The notes under the pieces are model-generated. The model ran no database searches. It saw only the letters and a program-made list of their open reading frames with translations, and was not told the DNA's origin. From WJJR01 sp964440935 (GTDB taxonomy: Bacteria > Zixibacteria > MSB-5A5 > WJJR01), in the NCBI GenBank assembly GCA_964440935.1, contig CAYTTY010000001.1, positions 149,507 through 213,506 of the forward strand: 64,000 nucleotides of DNA. Reading direction: 5' to 3'. This document shows positions 46,473 to 55,553 of the stretch, piece by piece (position 1 is the first letter of the stretch; each line of letters begins with the position of its first letter). The position numbers and the translations under genes are program-made.

Positions 46473-46838
46473 TCACGCCCGTCTGCGTGATCGACTGCGC
46501 GCCGGCCGACGCGACTTGCTGGACGTCCGGTTCGTTTGCACCAGTCGAAGGAAGCGGGCGACCTCTTGTTTGCCGTAGATCGGCTGCCCGTACTGGAGTT
46601 CTTTCTTGAACGGGCGGCCCGGACGGAATCCCGCCTGCTCCAGCAGTTTGCGAATGAGATGAAGTTCCTCATCGGACTTCGCGATCAACCGCACCTCGTC
46701 ACCCTTCTTGTAGCGTCCCGGCTCTGTCGCCAATCGGCTCTTGTTTTGGGTTCGCACATACCCGTTGCGGGTAAAAAAGCGCGCAAGCTGACGCGCGACA
46801 GCTTTAGTGACGTGAGTTTCGGGATGGCTGGTCTTCAT
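46473..46838 (-). CDS. Small basic protein of unknown function
   Basis: 121 residues, strongly basic. Residues 1-25 are helical and amphipathic (HVTKAVARQLARFFTRNG). The middle (GDEVRLIAKSDEELHLIRKLLEQAGFRPGRPFKKELQYGQPIYGKQEVARFL) looks like a compact alpha/beta domain and is probably conserved. The C-terminus (SSKSRRPARSRSRRRA) is arginine-rich, typical of nucleic-acid binding. It lies 79 bp downstream of the helicase gene on the same strand, but its GC is high like the core genome, so it is not clearly part of the same acquisition. Confidence 0.55.
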   Translation of the reverse strand: MKTSHPETHVTKAVARQLARFFTRNGYVRTQNKSRLATEPGRYKKGDEVRLIAKSDEELHLIRKLLEQAGFRPGRPFKKELQYGQPIYGKQEVARFLRLVQTNRTSSKSRRPARSRSRRRA

Positions 46839-46917
46839 GGCCTAATCGTCCGTATAACGCTCCGCATAACCGGCTGGCAATGGAGCGCACCGGAATAGCG
46901 GTCAGGTTTACAAGTTG

Positions 46918-49900
46918 TCAGGCCGTTTCGTCAGAGACAAGTCTAATCCTCCGATTCTTTGCTTTGTAGGTTTCGATCCGGCCATTCTCCTCAAGGATGC
47001 TGACACACCGTTTTGTGCGCCTTTCAAATATCTTGCGGGGCCTGCCACGCGTCAATACCCCTACTTCCTTGAGTACACGGGATGTCAGAGAATTCAGCGT
47101 ACATGACTGATTCGGACACTTCGACAAAGCCGCAAGGATGGCGTCCTGAATCTCCGCCGTGGTTATTTCTCGCGCTCCGCGGCCTGATGGACCGAAGCCA
47201 GTATCCGAATCGCCGGATGAGTAGTCTTCATCGTCACAGCCGCTATCATCTTCCTCGACAGTATCGCCGTCGAACTCGTTAAAATCGTCTTCCTCCAAGT
47301 CGTCTTCGGGAGGCTTGTTCCCGTATGGTGAACCTGCAAAGATGCCTCGATCCTCCAGCGCCCGCCAGAGTCCGGCGAGCGCGTTCTCCTTGTTTGAGTA
47401 GAAGGCCGACTCTCTAACCCGAAAGAATTCCCAACCGCATCGCTCCAATTGGCGTTGGCGCTGCATATCGGCTTCGTAACGGTCGAGACCGTGCCAAATA
47501 TCCCCGTCGCATTCGACCGCCAGCCTCGCTTGTCCGCCCTCAACCACGAGGTCAATGTAATATCCTGCAATTTCAAATTGGGAAACCACTTCGAATCCTC
47601 TTCGGGCAATCTCCAGAGCCACGTCAACTTCGAACCAACTATCGAATGGTTGTGGCGGCTTTTCGACGCTTCGATTGTGTTGGATCGCCTGCCGCTCCAA
47701 TTCATCCCGGTCGATACCTGCAATCTGTTGTGGCTTCGTGTTTTCAAAGAAATCGAGCAACCGTCGCCTAAGACAGGATGGGCTGAGATCGTTACAAGTA
47801 ACAGAATGGAAAAGAATCATCATGTCACGGGCACGACTGGCAGCCACGTTAAAGCGCCGTTCGTCCGCGGGCTTTGTAAAGGGACCGATTCTCTTGTTTC
47901 TGGCTGCGACAAGCGACAAGAACATAATGTCCCGTTCGTCACCCTGAAAACTGTAGGGATTGCCGCAGACTAAACGGCGTCGTTCCATTTCTTCGGCCCC
48001 CAGGCGTTCGAGCAATTGATTCTCGATCAAAGCCGCTTGCGCTTCGCCTTGAAGCACCACAACGCCCATCGACTTGTCATCGTACCGGCTGTCGCCGCAC
48101 ATGTCGGCGATTCTTTCAACAATGGTTTCGGCTTCCGGCCGGTTGATTGCACGGTTGTTCGAGCCTTCTCGATAACCGCCGCTCACAAGAACATGTTCCA
48201 GTGGCGACAGTCGATCCGGACCATACTGCCTCAAGGGAATCAGCGGCGTATCCGAATAGCAGAGATCGTTGCTGAATCGGATGATCTCCGGCATGCAGCG
48301 GAAGTGCTCCTGCAGCGTGATCCGCCGGGTTCCATACCGGAGTTTCCCGTGATCGAACAGGCTGCTCTCAATATCAAACGATGATTTGAACTGGAAATCA
48401 TGAAGAAACTCTTCCATCAAGCGATGCACCGAGTCACGCGGCAAACCCACGGCATCCGGGCTGATCTGTTTGTCATCGCCAACAATCAAAATCTTCTTTC
48501 CAAGATAGAACAAGGGAAGCGCCTCGACACCGCATTGTGATGCCTCGTCAACGACAATTACATCGAACATGCCGGGTGCGGGATGCACCGTGTCCCAAAC
48601 GCGATGGAGCGGCATGACCCATGCTGGAACTGCTTCTCGGCATTCATTGAGATGCCCTTGAGCCTCGCGCCGATGTCGCGAGGCGTGCTTTCCCGTTCCT
48701 TTGCCAAGCCGCCGCATGGACTGCTGCCAAGCCTCCATGTGGCGGCGATGATTTTCCTTGAGCCGCGAGAAACAGAACGACCAGGCCTGAATAGAGGCGA
48801 GCTCAGCAATGATGCCATTGATCTCGTCTTCCAGTTGTTTCGCGCGCTTTGCAAGCGCGGGAAGATCTTCCTGACGGATGTATTCCTCGATCCAGTACCG
48901 CGCCTGCTCCCAATGCCAGGCGTCGCGAATCCGCTGGATTCGTTGCTCCCAATATGGCTCGTTGCAGTTTTGTTCCATGGATTCCGTTAGCTGCGGAAGC
49001 AAGCCACGCAGTTTTGAGAGATTTTCATCCACCCTCTGGAGGCGGTGTCGCTGGTCGTCCAATGCCAGAATCGTGTTCGCGCCCAGAGTAAACTTATCTA
49101 TGTCGCGGCTGTGAATTGCGTTCCGTAAATCGTTTGTCACCGGGTGTGCGTCGCTCTTGGCGGCCATGCGAGAAATTGGAGCCACAACGTCTTGGATTTC
49201 TTCGCTGGCAAGCCGTTTGCGGATACGGGCCAATGCAAGGCGGCATGAGCATATAATCCTATCAATTTGAGATTCATCGGCCCACACAGGCTCGCCCATT
49301 CCCGGGCATTGGCTTATCGCTTCCCGGCACTTGGCAATGAGTTCTTCGAGCGCTAAGGCGCTTTCGAGTGCATCACGCCTTAACTTCAATTCGGTCAGTT
49401 GGAGAGCATACGGCCCATTGACCTTTTCACTCCGCCCCTTCCAGAAACTCCATGCTTTTTCGCATTCAATACGGACGTGGAGGGAATCGGCAAGCTTTGA
49501 GAAGTGCGCGACGGTGGAGCATGAACGTCCGCCAATCTTGACGGCTTGAACAACGTACAACCGCTCCTTTACAGGTTTTGGGCGAAATACCCACCAGCCC
49601 AGTTTTCCACCGTTCTCCATGTGCTCTTTCAGTTTGCGGGCGTCGTCATGCAGTGTTCTGATGTCGGTGGTATCTGGGAATTCGATTCTGGACTCGTCGG
49701 CGATCGAAACGACCTGTTCGACTGATGCAATAGCGTCACTCGTTACACGCAGAAGTTCATGCCAAAGAGCAGAATTGCTGCCCAGAATATCACGCAAAGC
49801 ATCACTTATCCATGGATGTGGTGTCGAGAGCAGTCTCCTGCGGGTGTCCAGAAATGTTGACAAAGCGTCTCGAATTGCCTCGATGACCGGAGGATTGTTT

Positions 49901-51906
49901 CTTGCTAACAGATCGACAAACGGTTCATCGGCCCCGCGTGACGCACTTTGCTCATCTTCCATTGCGCTTGCCTCTTTCTTCAGGAGAGTGGCAAATCGCT
50001 CAGGAGATGGTAACGTATCGGGCCATCTGAGGTTTAATTCCCGGCGCTTCACTGGCGTGAATTCGCGTAAAGCCTGAAGGATACTTCTCAAATCGTCTGT
50101 GCCGATCTGACAAGTCTTGTCCAACGGTACGGAATCTGTGAACCATTCGTAGTCGGCTCGATCCCGGTTCACGCTTTCGGCGATTCTGGCCGCTGTGCCT
50201 CGATAAGATCCCTCCGCGATGGACTGCGTGTGCGTTTCGGATTCACGGATGTCGCGGAGCCGCCCGTTGACACTGGCCCTCTCTTCACGAAGTTCGCGTA
50301 ACTTTTTCTCTAATCTGTCGCGTTCCTGGATCGCAGCATCTTCATTCCAATCTTCAAATCGTCTAAGAATGCCATTTACACTGTGCTCCAATGACTTTTT
50401 TTCTTCAGATCCGCTGCCTAACAGACTGATGCATAGTGGCGTGATCTCATCAGGTATCAGTCCGATGCTCTTCTTGTCGCGGGGCTTTGTATCCCTGGTC
50501 TTGTCGCTTTCGTTCTTGCGGCTTTCACCCAAGAGCACTTGCAGTGCCCTTGGCGTTTTCGCAGTAACCAATATGCGATTCCCAGTTGCAAGCAGATGGC
50601 AAATGAGATTGGCGATGGTGTGGGATTTTCCGGTACCGGGCGGTCCTTGCACAAGCACGCCGCTTGCGGCTCGAATTTTATCCACAATACGGCGTTGCTC
50701 ATCATTCGATGGCTTGGGAAAGAAGATTTCACCATCGAATGCGGCGTTGACTTCTTCGGGTTCGTTGCTCAGTTCGCCATCGTAGTCCGGACGGATTTCC
50801 GCAATATCCGCGAATTCGCCGGGGATGACTCCACCGCTCTCGATTTGCTCCTTGATCTCTTTCAGCGCTTCGGTAAGACCCTTAGCGGAACGCTTACGCA
50901 GGATCAAAGCGGGAGCATATTCTACGATGGGCTTCGGACGGGGAGGATCGCCCTGCTTCTCCAATCTATCAAAGTATTCCCCATGAACCGGATTGCCGCT
51001 TGAGTCCCTGGATGAAGAGGAATGTGCGAGAGCTTCCAAGACACCCTCGATAATCGATACGTCCCAAGGATCCTCAAGTGCTATAGCTTCACGCTGCGCA
51101 GCTGGATCTCCTTGCTCACGCGGAACAACTAAGCCTTCTTTTGCACGTTGCTCAGCGCCCTGCGGTTGCTCGGTCGCATCCAGCATATCCAATTCAGGGC
51201 GAAGCTTTGATCCTTCAGGATGAGGTTTGACGGTGAATCTCTGATGTTGAGCTTCAAACTCAAGTATGGCATCCGCGACAAGCAAATGGCGCCGGACGCG
51301 CTGCCCGGTGGATGTCTGCCATGTCAGCAGCCCCAGACCCAACACGAGTTCGTATTCCTCACCAAACCGAAGCTGTTCCTGATGGATGGCAAAGAGCGCG
51401 GAATAAACTTTGTGGACTTTCTCCCACGCATTGTGTTCTTCCGTCCACGGCAACCATTTGTCTTCGACATAGCGATCCCATGCCCGTTGAACCTCGGGAT
51501 GATCCTCAAGGCGTTCGGTGTGCTGGATGGTTTCTGGCTGGTCCGATTCCTCGGCCCAATCGGGATTCGGGATTTGCCGGGTAATCTCAGGGAGGAGTTC
51601 GGGCAGATCATTCTTGTTTCTAAGCGATGGAGGGGTCACCCAGTCCTTGCACTGAGCGGGAACGGTGGGCAGTTCCGGTTCCCGCCGATTCTGCACTTCG
51701 AGCCATTCGTCCGGCTCGCGTTCCTCATCACGTCCCCATGCCTGTGTGAAGCAACCCCTATCGTGCGGAACATTCGCGAGCCAAAGCACCTTCTCGTAAT
51801 CGGAAATATCGCGGATCAGCTTTGTGCGCAGGGACGCTAATCGAAGGAGATACTCAACCAGTCTGATTGCGCTATCGCGCGTGTCCGTTTCAACTATCGA
51901 GTGCAT
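46918..51906 (-). CDS. Large SF1 helicase-nuclease fusion (DNA2/NAM7-like with Vsr-like nuclease), probable defence protein
   Basis: 1662 residues. Residues 1-400: uncharacterised N-terminal region. SF1 helicase split by a long insertion: Walker A GPPGTGKS at 421-428, Walker B VVDEASQCG with D1120-E1121, then GDDKQISP, LQEHFRCMPEIIRFSND, NPYSFQGDERDIMFLSLV and NVAASRARD. After it, about residues 1420-1530, comes a Vsr/DUF559-type nuclease: DSWFEVDVALEIARRGFEVVSQFEIAGYYIDLVV... VECDGDIWHG (D1467) and WEFFRVRES. An acidic linker (about 1540-1590) and a winged-helix-like end follow. Sampled GC is near 50% against about 60% nearby, suggesting transfer. Family known from defence islands; activity here is inferred. 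Confidence 0.85.
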   Translation of the reverse strand: MHSIVETDTRDSAIRLVEYLLRLASLRTKLIRDISDYEKVLWLANVPHDRGCFTQAWGRDEEREPDEWLEVQNRREPELPTVPAQCKDWVTPPSLRNKNDLPELLPEITRQIPNPDWAEESDQPETIQHTERLEDHPEVQRAWDRYVEDKWLPWTEEHNAWEKVHKVYSALFAIHQEQLRFGEEYELVLGLGLLTWQTSTGQRVRRHLLVADAILEFEAQHQRFTVKPHPEGSKLRPELDMLDATEQPQGAEQRAKEGLVVPREQGDPAAQREAIALEDPWDVSIIEGVLEALAHSSSSRDSSGNPVHGEYFDRLEKQGDPPRPKPIVEYAPALILRKRSAKGLTEALKEIKEQIESGGVIPGEFADIAEIRPDYDGELSNEPEEVNAAFDGEIFFPKPSNDEQRRIVDKIRAASGVLVQGPPGTGKSHTIANLICHLLATGNRILVTAKTPRALQVLLGESRKNESDKTRDTKPRDKKSIGLIPDEITPLCISLLGSGSEEKKSLEHSVNGILRRFEDWNEDAAIQERDRLEKKLRELREERASVNGRLRDIRESETHTQSIAEGSYRGTAARIAESVNRDRADYEWFTDSVPLDKTCQIGTDDLRSILQALREFTPVKRRELNLRWPDTLPSPERFATLLKKEASAMEDEQSASRGADEPFVDLLARNNPPVIEAIRDALSTFLDTRRRLLSTPHPWISDALRDILGSNSALWHELLRVTSDAIASVEQVVSIADESRIEFPDTTDIRTLHDDARKLKEHMENGGKLGWWVFRPKPVKERLYVVQAVKIGGRSCSTVAHFSKLADSLHVRIECEKAWSFWKGRSEKVNGPYALQLTELKLRRDALESALALEELIAKCREAISQCPGMGEPVWADESQIDRIICSCRLALARIRKRLASEEIQDVVAPISRMAAKSDAHPVTNDLRNAIHSRDIDKFTLGANTILALDDQRHRLQRVDENLSKLRGLLPQLTESMEQNCNEPYWEQRIQRIRDAWHWEQARYWIEEYIRQEDLPALAKRAKQLEDEINGIIAELASIQAWSFCFSRLKENHRRHMEAWQQSMRRLGKGTGKHASRHRREAQGHLNECREAVPAWVMPLHRVWDTVHPAPGMFDVIVVDEASQCGVEALPLFYLGKKILIVGDDKQISPDAVGLPRDSVHRLMEEFLHDFQFKSSFDIESSLFDHGKLRYGTRRITLQEHFRCMPEIIRFSNDLCYSDTPLIPLRQYGPDRLSPLEHVLVSGGYREGSNNRAINRPEAETIVERIADMCGDSRYDDKSMGVVVLQGEAQAALIENQLLERLGAEEMERRRLVCGNPYSFQGDERDIMFLSLVAARNKRIGPFTKPADERRFNVAASRARDMMILFHSVTCNDLSPSCLRRRLLDFFENTKPQQIAGIDRDELERQAIQHNRSVEKPPQPFDSWFEVDVALEIARRGFEVVSQFEIAGYYIDLVVEGGQARLAVECDGDIWHGLDRYEADMQRQRQLERCGWEFFRVRESAFYSNKENALAGLWRALEDRGIFAGSPYGNKPPEDDLEEDDFNEFDGDTVEEDDSGCDDEDYSSGDSDTGFGPSGRGAREITTAEIQDAILAALSKCPNQSCTLNSLTSRVLKEVGVLTRGRPRKIFERRTKRCVSILEENGRIETYKAKNRRIRLVSDETA

Positions 51907-51987
51907 TGCCGTTCTGAGTGTATCAGCGGTCAGAGTTTTACTGTCAGCGTTGACGGCTGCATATTCAATCTATGTGATAATCTACCC

Positions 51988-52089
51988 AAACGGCGGTTCT
52001 CCGTCAATCTCTAGTAAGAGACGGAACCCGTCTCGAAGGGTATAGCCCCACGGGGCTCCCGACCTCTCCCAGTTGAGAGGTCTTTTTTT
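51988..52089 (+). ncRNA. Candidate small RNA with an orphan intrinsic terminator
   Basis: No plus-strand gene lies upstream, yet a strong intrinsic terminator ends at 52089. Before it are two further hairpins: CCG-TCTCT/AGAGA-CGG (52001-52024) and AGCCCC/GGGGCT (52044-52057). A possible promoter lies upstream: TTGACG (51950-51955) and an extended -10, TGTGATAAT (51973-51981), though the spacer is a long 20 bp. The layout fits a roughly 100-nt structured RNA between two minus-strand genes. It matches no RNA family that I recognise. Confidence 0.35.
52061..52089 (+). terminator. Strong plus-strand intrinsic terminator without an upstream gene
   Basis: GACCTCTC (52061-52068), loop CCAGTT and GAGAGGTC (52075-52082) form a perfect 8-bp stem followed by seven T's. 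The flanking genes (helicase and rlmN) are both on the minus strand, for which the T-run is on the wrong side. Confidence 0.85.
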
Positions 52090-52132
52090 GGGCTTCGGGT
52101 CAGACTCACGGGCGGGGACGCCTGTGGTACGT

Positions 52133-53203
52133 CTATGGGCGGTTCCGCCCCGCTAGCTGCCCACAGGCGGCGTCAATGTCCACGCCGAACGATTTGCGGA
52201 TCATCACCGCCGGTGCGCGGGGGTAGAGATAATCGCGGAAGGCGAGCATTCGCTCTTCCGACGGGTGGCGGAATTCGGAACCGTCGTGCGGATGGAATCG
52301 GATCAGATTGATCTTGCAGGGAATGCCGTGGATGAACGAAACCAGTTTCCGGGCATCGTCAATAGAATCGTTAATACCATCCATCAGGATGTACTCAAAG
52401 GTGACGCGATGTTTGGTGGCTTCTGTCACGGCGATGGCGGCGTCTTTGAGTTCCGCCAACGGATAGCGACGGTTGATCGGCATCAGTTCGGAACGCAGTT
52501 TGTCATCGGCGGTAATCAGCGAGATCGCCAAGTGCGCTTTGATGCGATCCTGCGCCCAGCGGTGAATCTGCGGCACCAGGCCGACCGTTGAGACCGTTGT
52601 CTTGCGAATCGAGACCTCGAGTCCCGATGTCGAAGCAATCACATCCAAGACAGTTTTGACCGCATCGTAATTCTGCAGCGGCTCACCCATTCCCATAAAG
52701 ACGACATTGGTCACTCGTTCATCTTCGGGCAGTAACTCCCCCGCGCGGATGATTTGGCCGACAATCTCTGCTGGTGTCAGATTGCGTTGAAAGCCCATTT
52801 GGGCGGTCGCGCAGAAGCGGCAGCCCAGCCCGCAGCCCGACTGGGTGGAAACGCAGACTGTACGCCGTTCGCCATCGCGCATGAGCACGCTTTCCCAAAC
52901 ATCGGTATCATCACCGAAGAGGAGTTTCTGGGTTCCGTCGGGGGAGTCTTGGATCGCCTTCGGCTTGGGCGTGTCGAGTGAAAACCGATCGGACAGTCTG
53001 TCACGCAGGCCGCCATTGAGATTGGTCATGTCATGGAAGTCGAACACGCCGTGGCGGTAGACCCAATTTCCGATCTGCTGGCCGCGATACGATGGCTCTC
53101 CAAATTCGTCAGTCAATCGCTGGCCAATTTGTCCGGCCGTCAGTCCCAGCAGGTTTTCTTTGGTGGTAGTGGCACCGGCTGTGATTTCATCATTGGTCCT
53201 CAT
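52133..53203 (-). CDS. rlmN: 23S rRNA (adenine2503-C2)/tRNA methyltransferase RlmN
   Basis: Radical-SAM dual-specificity methylase, 356 residues. The cluster motif is CGLGCRFCATAQMGF (CxxxCxxC). VVFMGMGEPLQNYDAV is the SAM-binding GEP-type motif. The two catalytic cysteines are placed as in the family, the second in the C-terminal DIDAACGQL. An N-terminal helical domain with PSYRGQQIGNWVYRHGVFDFHDMTNL binds RNA. Cfr resistance enzymes are related, but the length and motifs favour RlmN. Divergent from the receiver-domain gene. Confidence 0.95.
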   Translation of the reverse strand: MRTNDEITAGATTTKENLLGLTAGQIGQRLTDEFGEPSYRGQQIGNWVYRHGVFDFHDMTNLNGGLRDRLSDRFSLDTPKPKAIQDSPDGTQKLLFGDDTDVWESVLMRDGERRTVCVSTQSGCGLGCRFCATAQMGFQRNLTPAEIVGQIIRAGELLPEDERVTNVVFMGMGEPLQNYDAVKTVLDVIASTSGLEVSIRKTTVSTVGLVPQIHRWAQDRIKAHLAISLITADDKLRSELMPINRRYPLAELKDAAIAVTEATKHRVTFEYILMDGINDSIDDARKLVSFIHGIPCKINLIRFHPHDGSEFRHPSEERMLAFRDYLYPRAPAVMIRKSFGVDIDAACGQLAGRNRP

Positions 53204-53360
53204 AGGGTTACATACGCGCTAAACGACTCGTTTGCAGAGGCACTCGTGCGGCAAAAGCCGTTCTCAACGGACTCCCTATTGTGCCGGGGCTGGTTAAGGT
53301 TTATCGCGAACCCACCGACAATAGAGGTGAGAGGAGTCGGGCACTCAGCCCGGAGGCCAA

Positions 53361-53747
53361 ATGTTCTCAGAAGACGCCCGCATTCTCGTCATTGACGACG
53401 AAAAAGAGATCACCGAAATCGTCGATGCCTTCCTCACGACGGCCGGATACGATGTTGCGATCGAAAATACTGCCCAAGGCGGTATCGAGCGGGCTCAGTC
53501 GTTTAAGCCACACCTGATTCTCCTGGATATCATGATGCCGAGCATGGACGGTTACGAGGTCTGTAATCAGTTGAAGCAAAGCACCGTAACTGCTGATATA
53601 CCAGTGGTTTTCCTTACCGGCAAGGATGCCCGCGATGACCAGGGGCGTAGCTTTCGGGCAGGGTGTGACCTTTTCGTGAAGAAGCCGTTTTCCTGCGAAC
53701 GTCTCCTCGATATCGTCAGGATCGTCCTGCTTTCAGTCAGCAAATAG
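53361..53747 (+). CDS. Stand-alone response-regulator receiver protein
   Basis: 128 residues consisting of a single REC domain: acidic pair D12/D13 (VIDDE), phospho-acceptor D56 (ILLDIMMPSMDGYEV), switch Thr in VVFLTGKDA, and conserved lysine in FVKKPF. No output domain, so it likely acts by protein contact or in a phosphorelay. No histidine kinase is nearby. It is 157 bp from the divergent rlmN and about 80 bp before the PhaR-like gene, perhaps in one transcript. Confidence 0.92.
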   Translation: MFSEDARILVIDDEKEITEIVDAFLTTAGYDVAIENTAQGGIERAQSFKPHLILLDIMMPSMDGYEVCNQLKQSTVTADIPVVFLTGKDARDDQGRSFRAGCDLFVKKPFSCERLLDIVRIVLLSVSK

Positions 53748-53831
53748 GCTCGACCTCTTTTTTTGCCCCGCTTTTTGTGCAACGCACAATGAATCGAAAT
53801 CGTAGTACAGGTGAAAGTTACGAGCGTTTTT

Positions 53832-54500
53832 ATGACTGAACCGAGGATAATCAAGCGGTATCGGAATCGTCGCCTGTATGACACCCAAACCAAGGAACAG
53901 ATTACCCTGCAACGGGTTCGCGAGCTTGTTAAGGCCGGGGTCGACTTCCGGGTTCGCGAAAGCCACACAGATCGCGACCTGACGGTGCTGGTCCTCAGCC
54001 AGGTTTTGGGCGAGGAAATCCGCAACTGGCATGACCGAGATGATGCGAACGAGGTCTTACGAGAGTTAATCAAACGAGGAGGGGATGCGAGTATGACCAT
54101 TTTATCGAAGACCGTGCTGGCCGCGATCGGTGCGTTGTCGCTGACAAAGGAGAACGCCGAGCGGATCGTGGACGAATTGATCAAGCGCGGTGAGCTCGAC
54201 AAGAGCAAGCGGGCCGAAGCGATCAAGGAAGCGGCTGACAAGGCAGAACAACGCGCTCGTGGTACCTACGACCGTATGCGTGACAGTGTCAAAACCTCCG
54301 GGGCCAAACAGCGCATGGACAAGATCATCGAAGGTGTCACGGCACGCGTGAAAGACATCCAGGAACATGCCAACCGGCTGCGACCGGCCAGCAGTGAAGA
54401 AATCGATTCACTGAAGCAGACCATTGTCGACTTGGAACAGAAGGTCGAGGAGCTTAAGCAGCACTCGGAAGAACAGTCAGACGAAACTAAAGAGGTATAA
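53832..54500 (+). CDS. PhaR-type regulator fused to a phasin-regulator-like tail
   Basis: 222 residues. Residues 1-60 match the PHB/PHA accumulation regulator DNA-binding domain: RIIKRYRNRRLYDTQTKEQITLQRVRELVKAGVDFRVRES...DLTVLVLSQVL. Residues about 85-222 resemble the separate family annotated as polyhydroxyalkanoate synthesis regulator phasin: ILSKTVLAAIGALSLTKENAERIVDELIKRGELDKSKR followed by long coiled coil with heptads (ASSEEIDSLKQTIVDLEQKVEELKQ). No pha biosynthesis gene is in the window. ATG 53832 is chosen; an in-frame GTG at 53811 would add seven residues. A hairpin follows the stop. Confidence 0.8.
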   Translation: MTEPRIIKRYRNRRLYDTQTKEQITLQRVRELVKAGVDFRVRESHTDRDLTVLVLSQVLGEEIRNWHDRDDANEVLRELIKRGGDASMTILSKTVLAAIGALSLTKENAERIVDELIKRGELDKSKRAEAIKEAADKAEQRARGTYDRMRDSVKTSGAKQRMDKIIEGVTARVKDIQEHANRLRPASSEEIDSLKQTIVDLEQKVEELKQHSEEQSDETKEV

Positions 54501-54556
54501 TCTGATTCTCGGCTGACAGTTGAACAACCATTGTCATTTTGATTTAATACTCACCC

Positions 54557-54595
54557 GACAAGCGGTCGTCCGACCGCTTGTCTATTTCTTGTTAT
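54557..54595 (+). terminator. Intrinsic terminator after the PhaR-like gene
   Basis: GACAAGCGGTC (54557-54567) and GACCGCTTGTC (54572-54582) make an 11-bp perfect stem with a 4-base loop, followed by a T-rich but interrupted tract (TATTTCTTGTTATT). The T-tract is weaker than for the other terminators. Confidence 0.65.
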
Positions 54596-54667
54596 TGGGG
54601 ACCGACAAGGTCTTGCTATTGGCCGAGTGCTTCATGTATTCTCCGCCCACGTTTGAGGAGTGACAGG

Positions 54668-55390
54668 ATGCTGAAGATCTTTGTGTTTTTACTAGTGGCG
54701 GCACTGGCCAATGTGGCGGGCGGGGCGATGTATGTACTCCGCCGGCAGTGGGAGCAGGAATCACTGCGCCTCCTCATCGGGGCTGGTGCCGGTTTTATGC
54801 TCGCGGTGGCGCTGGCGGAGATCCTACCGGAGGCAACGGCGCGCACTTCAGACGTTGCGCTTTGGATTCTGGGCGGATTTCTCTTCGTTCACATCTTCGA
54901 GCATATCCTTACTCCGCATTTCCACTACGGCCACGAGCGTCATGAGGGCTTATCGCCTCGCGTCGGAGTGGCGGCCACGGGTGGCCTGCTGATGCATTCG
55001 GTGACCGATGGCGTCGCAATTGTGGCATCATCGGATGTCGATGCAGCGCTTGGGTTACTGGTTCTTGCCGCAGTGGTCTGGCACAAGATTCCCGCCGGGT
55101 TTACGGCTGCGTCGATTGTGGGGGCGACGGGTGGAGGACGCTCGACGTCGCTCGCCGCATCTGCCATTGTCGGAGTCGGCACGCTGATCGGCGGGGTGAT
55201 TTACATGATGCTGCCCGCCGATCAGTGGTTGGGACCGGCTCTCGGAGTGTCTGTTGGCTCCCTGTTGTACGTATCAGCAACCGATCTGCTGCCCGAGATC
55301 AACCGGCAGCGGAGTGCGTGGGCTCCACTGGGCATTATCCTTGGTGTCGGGGTTTTCTACCTGACACATCTGTTTATGCATCAACATTGA
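54668..55390 (+). CDS. ZIP-family metal transporter
   Basis: 240 residues, about eight membrane spans, of the ZIP (zinc/iron permease) family. The ATG at 54668 follows GAGGAG (54655-54661); the longer in-frame reading upstream is discarded because it spans the terminator. Typical features: E(I)LPEA in span 2, a histidine-rich loop (HFHYGHERHE), the metal-binding span HSVTDGVAIVAS and its partner VWHKIPAGFTAAS, both with the H/N-x-x-x-D/E pattern. It probably moves Zn or related divalent ions into the cytoplasm; direction and ion are inferred. Confidence 0.9.
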   Translation: MLKIFVFLLVAALANVAGGAMYVLRRQWEQESLRLLIGAGAGFMLAVALAEILPEATARTSDVALWILGGFLFVHIFEHILTPHFHYGHERHEGLSPRVGVAATGGLLMHSVTDGVAIVASSDVDAALGLLVLAAVVWHKIPAGFTAASIVGATGGGRSTSLAASAIVGVGTLIGGVIYMMLPADQWLGPALGVSVGSLLYVSATDLLPEINRQRSAWAPLGIILGVGVFYLTHLFMHQH

Positions 55391-55553
55391 GACTGCGACG
55401 TTGCGCGGTGGCGACGGACGCATATCTTGTCACACGTCGCGCCGTCGGTAATGGCGTCAGCGGCGTGTCCCTGCGCGGAAACCCGGCGGGGGAGCCCGAC
55501 GTACAATAGCCGTGTTCACACGTCATAGTCCGACTGCGACGATGGAGGGTATT

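Noticed and set aside
46473..51906. Named defence system such as Mokosh or DISARM
   Set aside because: The helicase-nuclease is present but the diagnostic partner genes are not; the neighbouring small protein matches none of them.
55391..55553. Additional gene between the ZIP transporter and the outer-membrane protein
   Set aside because: The gap is 163 bp with no open frame that has a ribosome site or a recognisable product.
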